Source: Roseomonas fluvialis
Lineage (GTDB): Bacteria; Pseudomonadota; Alphaproteobacteria; Acetobacterales; Acetobacteraceae
Assembly (NCBI RefSeq): GCF_022846615.1
Contig: NZ_AP025637.1
Coordinates: 4,799,001 to 4,863,000, forward strand
Direction: 5' to 3'
DNA length: 64,000 bases
The first letter of the stretch is position 1. Each line of letters starts with the position of its first letter. A model generated the notes under the pieces. That model saw only the letters and a list, made by a program, of their open reading frames with translations, was not told the DNA's origin and ran no database searches. Of this stretch, positions 38,394 through 46,354 are shown in pieces. A program made the translations under genes and the position numbers.

Positions 38394-38416
38394 CTTCCCA
38401 TGATGGGAAGGTCAAG
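38394..38416 (-). promoter_or_regulatory. CueR-type operator/promoter of copA
   Basis: On the copA strand the sequence is CTTGACCTTCCC-atcat-GGGAAG: a perfect 17-bp dyad joined to TTGACC, the same -35-plus-dyad arrangement as MerR-family copper promoters of the copA type. The dyad ends 7 to 19 bases before the candidate copA starts, so the transcript would have almost no leader and may be leaderless. A -10 box is not obvious in this GC-rich DNA. Confidence 0.72.
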
Positions 38417-38462
38417 CCGCGGCGATTGACAGCCCCTCCCGGGATCGCGACATGGAGGTCAC

Positions 38463-38861
38463 ATGAACGTGCCACCCGTCCTGGCCCTGGCCCTGGTTCC
38501 GATGTTGATGCCGTACGCGCCGCTATTGGCGCAGACCCAGCCGATCCGCGTCGTGAACGCCGCCCCGGTGTCCGCGACCGGCCTCTACCTTGCGCCGACC
38601 GGCACCTCGTCCTGGGGTGGGAACCTGCTGGGGGTGCTGACCCTGCGGCCTGGCGCTTTCATGTCGGTGCAGCCGGGCGATGGCGGCGGCTGCCGCTTCG
38701 ACGTGCGGCTGGTCCTGCGCGACGGGCGCGAGGCGCTGCGCAACGATGTCGATGTCTGCGCCGAACGGGTGATCACCATGGCCCCCGATGCCCCGCCCCC
38801 CACCGCCGATACGCCCGCGGCCACGGCCCGGCCGCCTGCCGTGCCGGGAGCACGGCCGTGA
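38463..38861 (+). CDS. secreted small-domain protein, paralogue 1 of 3
   Basis: 132 aa. Signal peptide 1-24 (LLAQ), then one domain of about 85 residues: a strand IRVVNAAPVSATGLYL, SSWGGNLLG, LRPGAFMSVQ, GGGCRFDVRLVL and NDVDVCAE. The two cysteines sit in GCRFD and DVCA and probably form a disulfide. Pro/Ala tail. The same domain recurs in the next two genes. Overlaps the second paralogue by 4 bases (GTGA). No function known. It starts 88 bases from copA on the other strand. Confidence 0.8.
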   Translation: MNVPPVLALALVPMLMPYAPLLAQTQPIRVVNAAPVSATGLYLAPTGTSSWGGNLLGVLTLRPGAFMSVQPGDGGGCRFDVRLVLRDGREALRNDVDVCAERVITMAPDAPPPTADTPAATARPPAVPGARP

Positions 38862-39262
38862 CCGCCCCGGCCGCGCTGCTGCGCGCCGCCGCGCTCGGGG
38901 GGATCCTGCTGCTGCCCATGGCGCCGGCGCAGGCGCAGAACGAACCGGTGCGCTTCTTCAACCGCACTGCGCAGTCGGCCACCGCGCTGTATGTCGTGCG
39001 CAGCGGACATACCGCCTGGAGCGGCAACCTGCTCGGCCGCAACGTGCTGGCACCGGGGCAGTTCCTGTCGGTCCGCCTGGGCGAGGGCGCGGGCTGCCGC
39101 TTCGACATCCGCCTGGCCCTGGTGGATGGCACCGAGGTCCAGCGCCGCGACGCCGATGTCTGCGCGACGCGGTCTGTCGACCTGGCGCCGCAGCCTGCCC
39201 CGGCGGCGCCGGCCGTGACGGAAGCGCCACCGGCCAGCCCCGCGCCCACGCCGCAGCCGTGA
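38858..39262 (+). CDS. secreted small-domain protein, paralogue 2 of 3
   Basis: 134 aa starting at GTG 38858, translationally coupled to paralogue 1. Signal peptide ends AQAQ (about 27). The domain repeats the pattern VRFFNRTAQSATALYVV, WSGNLLG, LAPGQFLSV, GCRFDIRLAL and DADVCA. Pro/Ala-rich tail. Closer to paralogue 3 in the NRT and ALxxVRSG phrases. Confidence 0.8.
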   Translation: MTAPAALLRAAALGGILLLPMAPAQAQNEPVRFFNRTAQSATALYVVRSGHTAWSGNLLGRNVLAPGQFLSVRLGEGAGCRFDIRLALVDGTEVQRRDADVCATRSVDLAPQPAPAAPAVTEAPPASPAPTPQP

Positions 39263-39329
39263 CGGCCGGCGGTGCGCCCGGGCCCGACCGGCCGCCGGCG
39301 CGATTGACTCGCCTGCACACGCCACCGAC

Positions 39330-40442
39330 ATGATGAGGCGCATGACGCGTCCCCTGATCCTAGGCCTGCTGCTGCTGCCCGCCCTGGCCGCGACTCCGGC
39401 GCTTGGGCAGACCGAGACCTTCCGCGTCTACAACCGCACCCCGGCCCCCGCGACAGCCCTGCACGCCGTGCGCAGCGGGCGCCCGGACTGGGGCAGCAAC
39501 CTGCTGAACCGCGGGCCGCTGGCGCCCGGCGCCTTCTTTGCGCTGCGGCCCTCCGAGGCCGCCGGCTGCCGGTTCGACCTACGGATGGTGCTGGAAAGCG
39601 GCCAGGAGGTGGTCCGCCGCAACGCGGATATCTGCGCCGACCGGAATGTCGCGATGGCGCTGGCCCCCGCCGCCGCCCCGCCGCCGGTGGCGCAGCGCGC
39701 CCCGCCCGGCGCGCCCGCGCCCGATGGCAAGCCGGCACCGCTGCCCGGCGGCGTCGCGGCCGGCCCGGGCACCGCGCCTGGCGCCATGCCCGGACCGCGG
39801 CCCAACCCCAATGCGCGGGCATCGACCGGTACCGGCTTCGTGGTCGGCCCGGAGCAGGTGCTCACGAACCATCACGTCATCGAGGGCTGCTCGCGCATCC
39901 TGGTGCGCACCGCCGATGGCCGCACCATGCCGGGGCAGGTGCCCGCCGCGGATGCGCGCCGGGACCTCGCGCTGGTGCGCGTGGCCGGCAGCCCGGGGCC
40001 AGTGCTCGCCTTCCGCGCCAACCCGGTGCGCCGCGGGGAGAGTGTCGTGACCTATGGGTTTCCGCTGGCCGGCCTGCTTTCCTCCGGCCCGACCCTGACC
40101 ACCGGGGAGGTCAGTGCGCTGGCCGGGCTGAACGACAATCCGACGCAGTTCCAGATCAGCGCGCCGGTACAGCAGGGCAATTCCGGCGGACCGCTGCTCG
40201 ACCGTCAAGGCCATGTGATCGGTGTGATCGTGTCCAAGCTGAACGCCGCGCGCGTGGCGCAGCGTACCGGCGACATCCCGCAGAACGTGAACTTCGCGGT
40301 GAAGGGGACCGAGGCGGTGGACTTCCTGCGCCGCAATAACGTCACCCCCGTGCTGCGCGAAAGCCCGAGCGGCGAGCGTCCGGCGGTGGATGTGGGCGAA
40401 CAGGCGCATGCGTCGACCGTGTTCATCCGCTGCGAGCGATAG
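39330..40442 (+). CDS. secreted trypsin-like serine protease with the same N-terminal domain (paralogue 3 of 3)
   Basis: 370 aa. Signal peptide ends near LGQ (about 26); residues 30-110 are the domain found in the two preceding genes (GCRFD and DICAD cysteines); 110-165 is a Pro/Ala/Gly linker; the rest is a trypsin-fold protease with TNHHV (His182), DARRDLALV (Asp212) and GNSGGP (Ser285), a complete triad of the DegP/S1 type but without a PDZ domain. Probably periplasmic. The order suggests the stand-alone domains bind, regulate or localise with the protease. Confidence 0.87.
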   Translation: MMRRMTRPLILGLLLLPALAATPALGQTETFRVYNRTPAPATALHAVRSGRPDWGSNLLNRGPLAPGAFFALRPSEAAGCRFDLRMVLESGQEVVRRNADICADRNVAMALAPAAAPPPVAQRAPPGAPAPDGKPAPLPGGVAAGPGTAPGAMPGPRPNPNARASTGTGFVVGPEQVLTNHHVIEGCSRILVRTADGRTMPGQVPAADARRDLALVRVAGSPGPVLAFRANPVRRGESVVTYGFPLAGLLSSGPTLTTGEVSALAGLNDNPTQFQISAPVQQGNSGGPLLDRQGHVIGVIVSKLNAARVAQRTGDIPQNVNFAVKGTEAVDFLRRNNVTPVLRESPSGERPAVDVGEQAHASTVFIRCER

Positions 40443-40535
40443 CCGCCGGAGCACCGCGGCAGCCGTGCGGTTTCCCGTGGCCTGCGCGCGCGGGCCTGCG
40501 ATATCGTCCGCGCCTGACGACCACGGAGCAGGACC

Positions 40536-41081
40536 TTGAACGTCAGGAAGGTTGCCTACACCAGCGAAGCCGCGTCCTACGCGGTATCCTACCGACAGGC
40601 GGCGCGGCGGGTGCGCCCCGTGGGCGGCAAGAACATCTGCACCATCATGATGTGGTCGCCGCGCACGCAGCTCAACCACGAATTCACCTTCGTCAGCGAA
40701 CCGCCCGGCACCAAAGACGTGCCGAGCGCGCATTCCGAGATGGTGGGTGCGCGAGCGCTCAAGGCGGAATTCGACCTCGGTGCGCGGATCGTGTGGCTGT
40801 ACACCGAGCGCCAGCCCTGCGGATCGGCGCAGGGGCACGCGAACTGCACCGCCAAGCTGCAGGCGCTGCTCGAGACCTATGGCGCGCAGGGCGCCGACAC
40901 GCCGGTGTACTTCACCTTCGACTACCCGACCTGGGCCGACATCGAGTCCATCGTCTCGAGCGGTCTGATGTCGCACGAGGAGGCGGTCGAGATGGCCCGC
41001 GAAGCGTGCCAGTGCAGCACCGACTTCATCATCAACATGGACAAGACGATCGAGACGACGGTCCCGACCTGGGGCACCTAG
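40536..41081 (+). CDS. deaminase-like zinc-binding protein, function unknown
   Basis: 181 aa starting at a TTG with GGAGCAGGA in front; no signal peptide. It carries the deaminase-fold signature: HSE at 66-68 (zinc His and proton-shuttle Glu) and, after a strand IVWLYTERQ, PC at 94-95 with the second Cys at 104 (C-x8-C). The YTERQPC phrase is like that of toxin-type nucleic-acid deaminases. The longer C-x8-C loop is unusual. The C-terminus has CQC at 157-159. No toxin delivery domain or immunity gene is adjacent. The stop TAG lies within the CTAG that opens the 108-bp repeat. Confidence 0.65.
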   Translation: MNVRKVAYTSEAASYAVSYRQAARRVRPVGGKNICTIMMWSPRTQLNHEFTFVSEPPGTKDVPSAHSEMVGARALKAEFDLGARIVWLYTERQPCGSAQGHANCTAKLQALLETYGAQGADTPVYFTFDYPTWADIESIVSSGLMSHEEAVEMAREACQCSTDFIINMDKTIETTVPTWGT

Positions 41082-41185
41082 AGCCGTTTCCGTTCGCCTT
41101 GGCTCACTGCAACCTCTCTAGACCTCTGTTTTCGCGAGCATCTGCACCCGATCAGATGATTCCATCTGATCGGGATCTGCTCTAG
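41078..41185 (-). repeat. 108-bp CTAG-bounded element, copy 2
   Basis: Same length, end CTAGs and internal CTAG offset as 24894-25001, in opposite orientation. The palindrome is perfect here: CCGATCAGATG-attc-CATCTGATCGG, again with a GANTC centre. One end supplies the stop codon of the deaminase-like gene. Confidence 0.92.
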
Positions 41186-41228
41186 GCACGGGCCGGTCGA
41201 TTCGACGAGGCAGCGGTGCGCGGCCAGG

Positions 41229-42035
41229 TCAGCCCACCGCCAACGCTGCCGCCACCTCCGCATGCTGGGCGAAGTCCGGCTCGGCGCGGTGTTCCTCGAG
41301 GAACTCGGCGAAGGCGCGGAAGGACCCGCGCGCGGCATCGGGACCGATCGCGCCCAACGCCTGCCAGAAGCGCAGCAGCACCAGCCAGGTGGCACAGACA
41401 TCCGTCTCGCAATAGATCGCGACCTCGTCGCCGCGGCCCGCGGCCATGGCGGGTTCCACATCGGCGCCGTGCATGCCCGCCTTGGCGGTCAGCCCGACCA
41501 GCGCGGCGGCCTCGGCGAGCGACGGCATGGGTGATGCGCGGAAGCCCGACAACCGGTCGGCCAGGTCGATGTGGTCCGCGCCGTAGCGATAGCCGTAGTT
41601 GCGCCCGTTCGCGCCGTTCAGCGCCGGCATCGCGACCCCGGTGGCGATGGCGCGGTAGCGCAGCACCGGCAGGTCGAAGCCAGACGTGTTGAAGCCCGCG
41701 AGGATGGGCGCGGGGCGCGCCGCGACGGTGCGTTCGAACAGCGCCAGGATCTCGGCCTCGGCCGTATCGCCGGTGTGGCGGGCGGCCAGGCGGCGCACGC
41801 GCCAGGGTTCGTCATGGCCCTCGCGGTCCGCGACCAGCAGCGCCAGGCACGCCACCGCGTGCAGCGGCGGCTTCAGGAAGGCCGTGGCAGGATCCTGGCC
41901 ATCGCGCGCATAGCGGGCGCCGAGGCGTTCGCGCAGCAGGGCATCGGGCAGGCCATCGGCCTCCGCGCCCATCAGCGCGCGGCCGGCAACGAGGTCGGGG
42001 ACGGTCTCGATGTCGAAGACGACGACGCGATCCAT
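41229..42035 (-). CDS. 3'-5' exonuclease, DnaQ-like (PolB-exonuclease-related)
   Basis: 268 aa. Exo motifs DEDD: VVFDIETVPD (Exo I, Asp8 and Glu10), AGFNTSGFDLPVL (Exo II), and YCETDVCATW (Exo III, Asp without a His, as in the PolB-type subgroup). Single-stranded nuclease role likely; stand-alone members are common and their role is unclear. Confidence 0.85.
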   Translation of the reverse strand: MDRVVVFDIETVPDLVAGRALMGAEADGLPDALLRERLGARYARDGQDPATAFLKPPLHAVACLALLVADREGHDEPWRVRRLAARHTGDTAEAEILALFERTVAARPAPILAGFNTSGFDLPVLRYRAIATGVAMPALNGANGRNYGYRYGADHIDLADRLSGFRASPMPSLAEAAALVGLTAKAGMHGADVEPAMAAGRGDEVAIYCETDVCATWLVLLRFWQALGAIGPDAARGSFRAFAEFLEEHRAEPDFAQHAEVAAALAVG

Positions 42036-42082
42036 GCGGGGCTCCTGTCGGGTGGATCATGCCCGCGACGGGCCCGCCCCCG

Positions 42083-43240
42083 CTACCGCCGCAGGCGCAG
42101 CGCGAGCAGACCGCAGAACAGCGCGAGCAGCCCCCAGAATCCCCCCAGCGCCACCGCCGGACCGAAGGCATCCACCGCCAGGCCCGTGAGCAGCGGCGGC
42201 ACGCAGAAGCCCAGATGCGCGATCAGGAACACGCCGGCAGCGGCGCGCGCCCGATCCTCGCCCGAGGCTGCCTCGCTCGCGCCCGCCAGCGCCCCCACGA
42301 ACAGGAAGCCATAGGCTGCGCTGCCGACCAGCGCGCCGCCCGCCAGCAACAGCGGCAGGAAGGCGGTAAGCGTGCCGACCACCACCAGCCCCGCCCCCGC
42401 CACCAGCACGGGCAGGCCGATCAGCGACGAACGGCGCGCCGGCAGCCGCCCGATCGCCTGCTGTACCGCCGTCCCGGCCAGGATCATGAAGCAGACCGCG
42501 ATCGGCCCAAGGCGCGGATACCCCGCCGCGGCCAGCGCGCTCGGCACCGACGTGATGGTCACGCCCGTGACGCCCCAAGCCGCGAACATCCCGAACGACC
42601 CCGCCACCGTACCGCGCGGGAAGGCCGGCACGCGCAGCCAGGCGACGCGTTCGTGCGGGCGGCGGTCCGGCAGGCGCAGCACCACGATGGCGAGCAGCGC
42701 GCAGCCGGCGATGTGCAGCCAGAACGTCACGGGCGGTTCGGAATCGCCCAGCAGCCACAGCGCGAACAGCGTGAACAGCGCACCCGCGCCGTAGGACCCG
42801 GCGGTGGCGAAGGCGGTGACGCGCGCGGCCTGGCGCCCGGCCTCGGGCCCGCCGGCGAGCTCGGCCGCCCAGGCCGTGGCGCCGCCGGCCACCAGGCCGA
42901 TCGCGAGCCCCTGCAGCATGCGCGCGACACCGAGCGCCACCAGCCCCGGTGCCACCACCAGCGCCAGTGTGGACAGGCCCGCCAGCAGCAGCGCGGCCAG
43001 CACGCAGGGCTTGCGCCCGATCCGGTCGGACAGCCCGCCCAACAGCGGCGCGGTGACGATCAGCGTGGCGGCATAGGCAATGAAGGCCGCGGCCAGGCCC
43101 GAGGCGCCACCGCCATCACGCGCCGCGTAGGTGGTGAACAGCGGCATCGCCAGCGTGGTCGAGAAGCCGATGGCGAAGACCGCGCCGCCGACGGCGAGGA
43201 CGGCTCCACCAATCGCACTGACGCCGGGGGTCTGGGGCAC
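42083..43240 (-). CDS. MFS transporter
   Basis: 385-aa polytopic protein with twelve hydrophobic segments. The loop 2-3 motif GGLSDRIGRKP of the major facilitator superfamily is present. Drug or sugar-type efflux is likely, but the substrate cannot be read. Its own strand has the exonuclease gene 47 bases downstream. Confidence 0.9.
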   Translation of the reverse strand: MPQTPGVSAIGGAVLAVGGAVFAIGFSTTLAMPLFTTYAARDGGGASGLAAAFIAYAATLIVTAPLLGGLSDRIGRKPCVLAALLLAGLSTLALVVAPGLVALGVARMLQGLAIGLVAGGATAWAAELAGGPEAGRQAARVTAFATAGSYGAGALFTLFALWLLGDSEPPVTFWLHIAGCALLAIVVLRLPDRRPHERVAWLRVPAFPRGTVAGSFGMFAAWGVTGVTITSVPSALAAAGYPRLGPIAVCFMILAGTAVQQAIGRLPARRSSLIGLPVLVAGAGLVVVGTLTAFLPLLLAGGALVGSAAYGFLFVGALAGASEAASGEDRARAAAGVFLIAHLGFCVPPLLTGLAVDAFGPAVALGGFWGLLALFCGLLALRLRR

Positions 43241-43280
43241 GCGGGCAGGATCAGGCGGTGCGGGTGGCGCGTCAACGCGT

Positions 43281-43334
43281 CGGGCGCCGCGTCAGCGCGG
43301 CGACACACCGGGCGCCGCGTCAGCGCGGCGACGC
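43281..43334. repeat. two tandem copies of a 28-bp GC-rich unit
   Basis: CGGGCGCCGCGTCAGCGCGG starts at 43281 and again at 43309. The unit is itself palindromic (GCCGCG...CGCGGC). It lies in the divergent gap between the MFS gene and the BKACE gene and may be a regulatory or slippage repeat. Confidence 0.7.
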
Positions 43335-43394
43335 GGGGGGTTCCGGCGCGCGGCCGCGCGGGGCAGGATCATGCGCGAACCCGGAGGAAGCAGC

Positions 43395-44321
43395 ATGTCC
43401 AAGGTCATCATCACCTGTGCCGTCACGGGTGCGATCCACACGCCGTCCATGTCGGAACACCTGCCGATCACGCCACAGCAGATCGCCGAGCAGTCGATCG
43501 CGGCCGCCGAGGCCGGCGCCTCGATCATCCACCTGCACGCGCGCGACCCGATCGACGGCCGCCCGACGCCCGACCCTGCGGTGTTCATGCAGTTCCTGCC
43601 GGTGATCAAGCAATCCACCGACGCGGTCATCAACATCACGACCGGCGGCGGGCTCGGGATGTCGCTGGATGAACGCCTGGCCGCGCCGCTGCTGGCGAAG
43701 CCGGAGATGTGCAGCCTCAACATGGGCTCGATGAACTTCAACATCGCGCCGTCGGCCGCGCGGGTGAAGGCCTTCAAGCACGACTGGGAGAAGCCCTACC
43801 TGGAGGGCACCACCAACTACATCTTCCGCAACACCTTCCAGGATATCGAGCAGGTGGTGGAACGGCTCGGCAAGGGCCACGGCACGCGCTTCGAATTCGA
43901 ATGCTACGATGTGGGGCACCTGTACAACCTCGCGCACATGCTCGACCGCAAGGTGGTCGAGCCGCCGCTGTTCACGCAGACCATCTTCGGCATCCTGGGC
44001 GGCATCGGCGCGGAACATCGCAACCTGATGTTCATGAAGGAGACCGCGGACAGGCTGTTCGGCGATGCCTATGTCTGGTCGGTGCTGGCAGCCGGGCGCC
44101 ACCAGATGCCCTTCGTGACCATGGCGGCGATGATGGGCGGCAACGTCCGCGTCGGGCTCGAGGACAGCCTGTGGATCGGCAAGGGCAAGGCGGCAACGTC
44201 GAATGCCGAGCAGGTGTCGAAGATCCGCCGCATCCTGGAAGACCTGTCGATGGAGGTCGCGACGCCTGCGGAAGCGCGGGCGATGCTGAAGCTGAAGGGT
44301 GGCGACCTGGTCGGCTTCTGA
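43395..44321 (+). CDS. BKACE family enzyme (3-keto-5-aminohexanoate cleavage-like)
   Basis: 308 aa. TIM-barrel zinc enzyme that cleaves beta-keto acids with acetyl-CoA. The family features seen: ITCAVTGAIHTPSMS, the zinc His pair in IIHLHARDP, NITTGGG, FECYDVGHL, GGNVRVGLEDSLW. Substrate differs between members; genome context gives no clue beyond the divergent MFS gene, which could export or import it. GGAGGAA precedes the ATG. Confidence 0.9.
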   Translation: MSKVIITCAVTGAIHTPSMSEHLPITPQQIAEQSIAAAEAGASIIHLHARDPIDGRPTPDPAVFMQFLPVIKQSTDAVINITTGGGLGMSLDERLAAPLLAKPEMCSLNMGSMNFNIAPSAARVKAFKHDWEKPYLEGTTNYIFRNTFQDIEQVVERLGKGHGTRFEFECYDVGHLYNLAHMLDRKVVEPPLFTQTIFGILGGIGAEHRNLMFMKETADRLFGDAYVWSVLAAGRHQMPFVTMAAMMGGNVRVGLEDSLWIGKGKAATSNAEQVSKIRRILEDLSMEVATPAEARAMLKLKGGDLVGF

Positions 44322-44343
44322 GGCGCCGGCTTGGCGGCGCCGG

Positions 44344-44829
44344 TCAGGCCACGGTGATGCGCTCCACCCGCGTGAGCCAACACCCCGGCCGCGCCGTGTG
44401 GATGTTCACATAGGCCACGCGCGGGTCATCGATCCGCGCGCGCAGCGCCGCCTCCGCCTCCTGGCCCGGCACCACCACACCAAGGTCGTACAGGCACATC
44501 CCCTCCGCATCGTAATGGCGCAGGCTGACGATGCTGTTCACCACCACCGTCTCGGGCAGCCCATCCTCGACCGGCGCGCCGCCGCAGTCCTGCGCGTGCA
44601 GAAACACCGGCGAGGGCGTCCAGTAGGGCCCCTGCGGCAGCGGCAGGTCCCACGATGCCAGAAGCATCGTCTCACCAGGCCGGCCCAACCGCAGGCAGGC
44701 GCGGCAGGGAAAGCCCGGCCCGTCGACGGGGCGGACATGCACCGCCCCGCCGCGATCGTCGCGAAGCGTGGTGCGGAAGCGGGCGGCGGATGGGGCATCC
44801 ATCGGGATGCAGCGGAAGCGTGTGCTCAT
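44344..44829 (-). CDS. DUF1203 protein
   Basis: 161 aa. It begins MSTRFRCIPMD and has PGFPCRACLRLGRPGETMLLASWDLP, YWTPSPVFLH and the C-terminal YVNIHTARPGCWLTRVERI, all as in DUF1203. Function unknown. The start at 44829 is the first Met of the conserved region. Confidence 0.88.
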   Translation of the reverse strand: MSTRFRCIPMDAPSAARFRTTLRDDRGGAVHVRPVDGPGFPCRACLRLGRPGETMLLASWDLPLPQGPYWTPSPVFLHAQDCGGAPVEDGLPETVVVNSIVSLRHYDAEGMCLYDLGVVVPGQEAEAALRARIDDPRVAYVNIHTARPGCWLTRVERITVA

Positions 44830-44890
44830 GGCGCGATCCTGGCGCAGCGCGCGGCCCGGCGCCTTCCGCCCGTTGCGCCCATACACGGCA

Positions 44891-44922
44891 CCGCGCCCGC
44901 ATCGTCTCCGATGCGGGCGCGG
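44891..44922 (-). terminator. hairpin downstream of the DUF4394 gene
   Basis: Perfect 14-bp stem CCGCGCCCGCATCG / CGATGCGGGCGCGG with a 4-nt loop, 86 bases past the DUF4394 stop on its strand. No T-run. The strongest simple stem in the window and a likely transcript end. Confidence 0.55.
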
Positions 44923-45007
44923 GCCAGGCGCTTTCCCCCGGGCGGGCGCCGCGGCAGGGGGCAACAAGCCGCGGAGGGAATTCACGCCCGCCGGGGGCGC
45001 GCGAGGG

Positions 45008-45793
45008 TCACCGCATGGCGGCGATGTCGATCACCTCAGCGGCGGGCATCCCCGTCACCGCACCGGTCGCGCTTGCCGCGCCGGTCTCGAGGTTCACGCT
45101 GTGCAGCGTCCCGCCGGCCAGCAGGAAGCCCATGTTGGCACCGCCCTCGCCCGGCAGGATGTCGAAGGCGACACCCGGCGGCAGCATGGCCGCCACTTCG
45201 CCGCGCGGCTGCTGCACACCGTCATTCGGCGGCGCCTGCAGGTTGAAGGTGCGGGTCAGCGTGTCGATGGTGTAGAGCGCCGTCGCGGTCGCACCCGCCA
45301 TGCTGTTGGTGTAAGCGCCGGCGGTGACGCGCGGCGCCTGTTCGGCGAAGGGCGTGCCGGCGGCGAACTTCAGCTGCCCGTCGCGCACCGCCTCGCCGGT
45401 CTCGACATTCACGCGCAGATTGATGCCGTTCATGCCCATCACGCGCAGGCGGTTGGCGACCGGGTTGAAGTCCACCACGGCGCGGCCGCCGGGCTGGAAT
45501 TCGGTGTTGAGGCGGCTGACCTGGGTGGCGCGGCCATTCGCCGGGTCGATCGTCACGATCTGCCCGCGCTCGGTCACGCCATAGATGCGGCCATCCTGCG
45601 GGCGCTGGTCGATGCCCATCACGCGGCCATCGGCGCCGGTGATGCGGACGGGAGCGGACGCGCGACGCGTCTCGCTGTCGATGCGCACCAGCGCATTGTC
45701 GGCCGTCAGGCCCAGCAGCGTGGCGGCCTGGAGCGGCGCAGCGGCCGCGACCATGCCGAAGGCGGCGAGCGTCAGGCGAAGGGGAGTCGTCAT
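45008..45793 (-). CDS. DUF4394 secreted protein
   Basis: 261 aa. Signal peptide ends PLQAA (about 24). The DUF4394 signatures are seen: LLGLTADNALVRIDSET, MGIDQRPQDGRIYGVT, VDFNPVANRLRVMG, and TNSMAGATATALYTID, repeated blade-like strands as in beta-propellers. Extracytoplasmic; role unknown. Confidence 0.92.
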   Translation of the reverse strand: MTTPLRLTLAAFGMVAAAAPLQAATLLGLTADNALVRIDSETRRASAPVRITGADGRVMGIDQRPQDGRIYGVTERGQIVTIDPANGRATQVSRLNTEFQPGGRAVVDFNPVANRLRVMGMNGINLRVNVETGEAVRDGQLKFAAGTPFAEQAPRVTAGAYTNSMAGATATALYTIDTLTRTFNLQAPPNDGVQQPRGEVAAMLPPGVAFDILPGEGGANMGFLLAGGTLHSVNLETGAASATGAVTGMPAAEVIDIAAMR

Positions 45794-45931
45794 GGCGGTC
45801 TCTCCGTGGGTTGGAACGAGGCCGCCATCGGCCCCGCTGACCGCCTTACGGAGCCCCGCCGCGGATGGATGCAGTTGTGCGATCACGAAATCGCGCGCCA
45901 CCCGGAAGGGCGCGGGACACACGCGCTGACG

Positions 45932-46354
45932 TCAGGGGGCAGGCAGCACCACGATGGTCACGGTGCGCGACGGCGGTTCGGCCGCGCGCACGCGCGGGCT
46001 GAACTGCGCGCTGCGGGCCTCGGCGCGCAGGCGGTCGCGCTCGATGCCGCGGGTCGACAGCGCCTGGGCAACCGCGCGTGCGCGCTCGGCCGCCAGGCGG
46101 ATCGATGTGGTGGCGCCGCCCTCCTGCCCGGCATGGCCCAGCAGGCAGGCAACGCGGTCGGGATTGGCGCGCATGAGTTCCTCGACCGCCGCGAGCGGCG
46201 TGCGCGCCGCATCACTCACCCGCGCATTGCCGCGGGCGAAGGGCACGGAGAAGACGTCATCCTCGATGCGTTCGGCGCCAACGCAGTTGAAGGGGCGGAT
46301 CTGCGCGGCGGCCGGGCCGGCCAGCAGCACGAAGGCGAGGACCAGGCGGATCAT
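45932..46354 (-). CDS. OmpA-like periplasmic protein
   Basis: 140 aa. Signal peptide ends AAAQ (about 18). The region from 50 to 135 (ALAAVEELM, LLGHAGQEGG, LAAERARAVAQALSTRGI, SRTVTIVVL) resembles a peptidoglycan-binding OmpA-C domain, but the usual NxD/SxxRA residues are altered, so binding is uncertain. The ATG overlaps the stop of the oxygenase gene by 4 bases. Confidence 0.72.
   Translation of the reverse strand: MIRLVLAFVLLAGPAAAQIRPFNCVGAERIEDDVFSVPFARGNARVSDAARTPLAAVEELMRANPDRVACLLGHAGQEGGATTSIRLAAERARAVAQALSTRGIERDRLRAEARSAQFSPRVRAAEPPSRTVTIVVLPAP

Noticed and set aside
45932..46354. A confident peptidoglycan-binding call for the OmpA-like protein
   Set aside because: Key binding residues are not clearly conserved, so only the fold is claimed.
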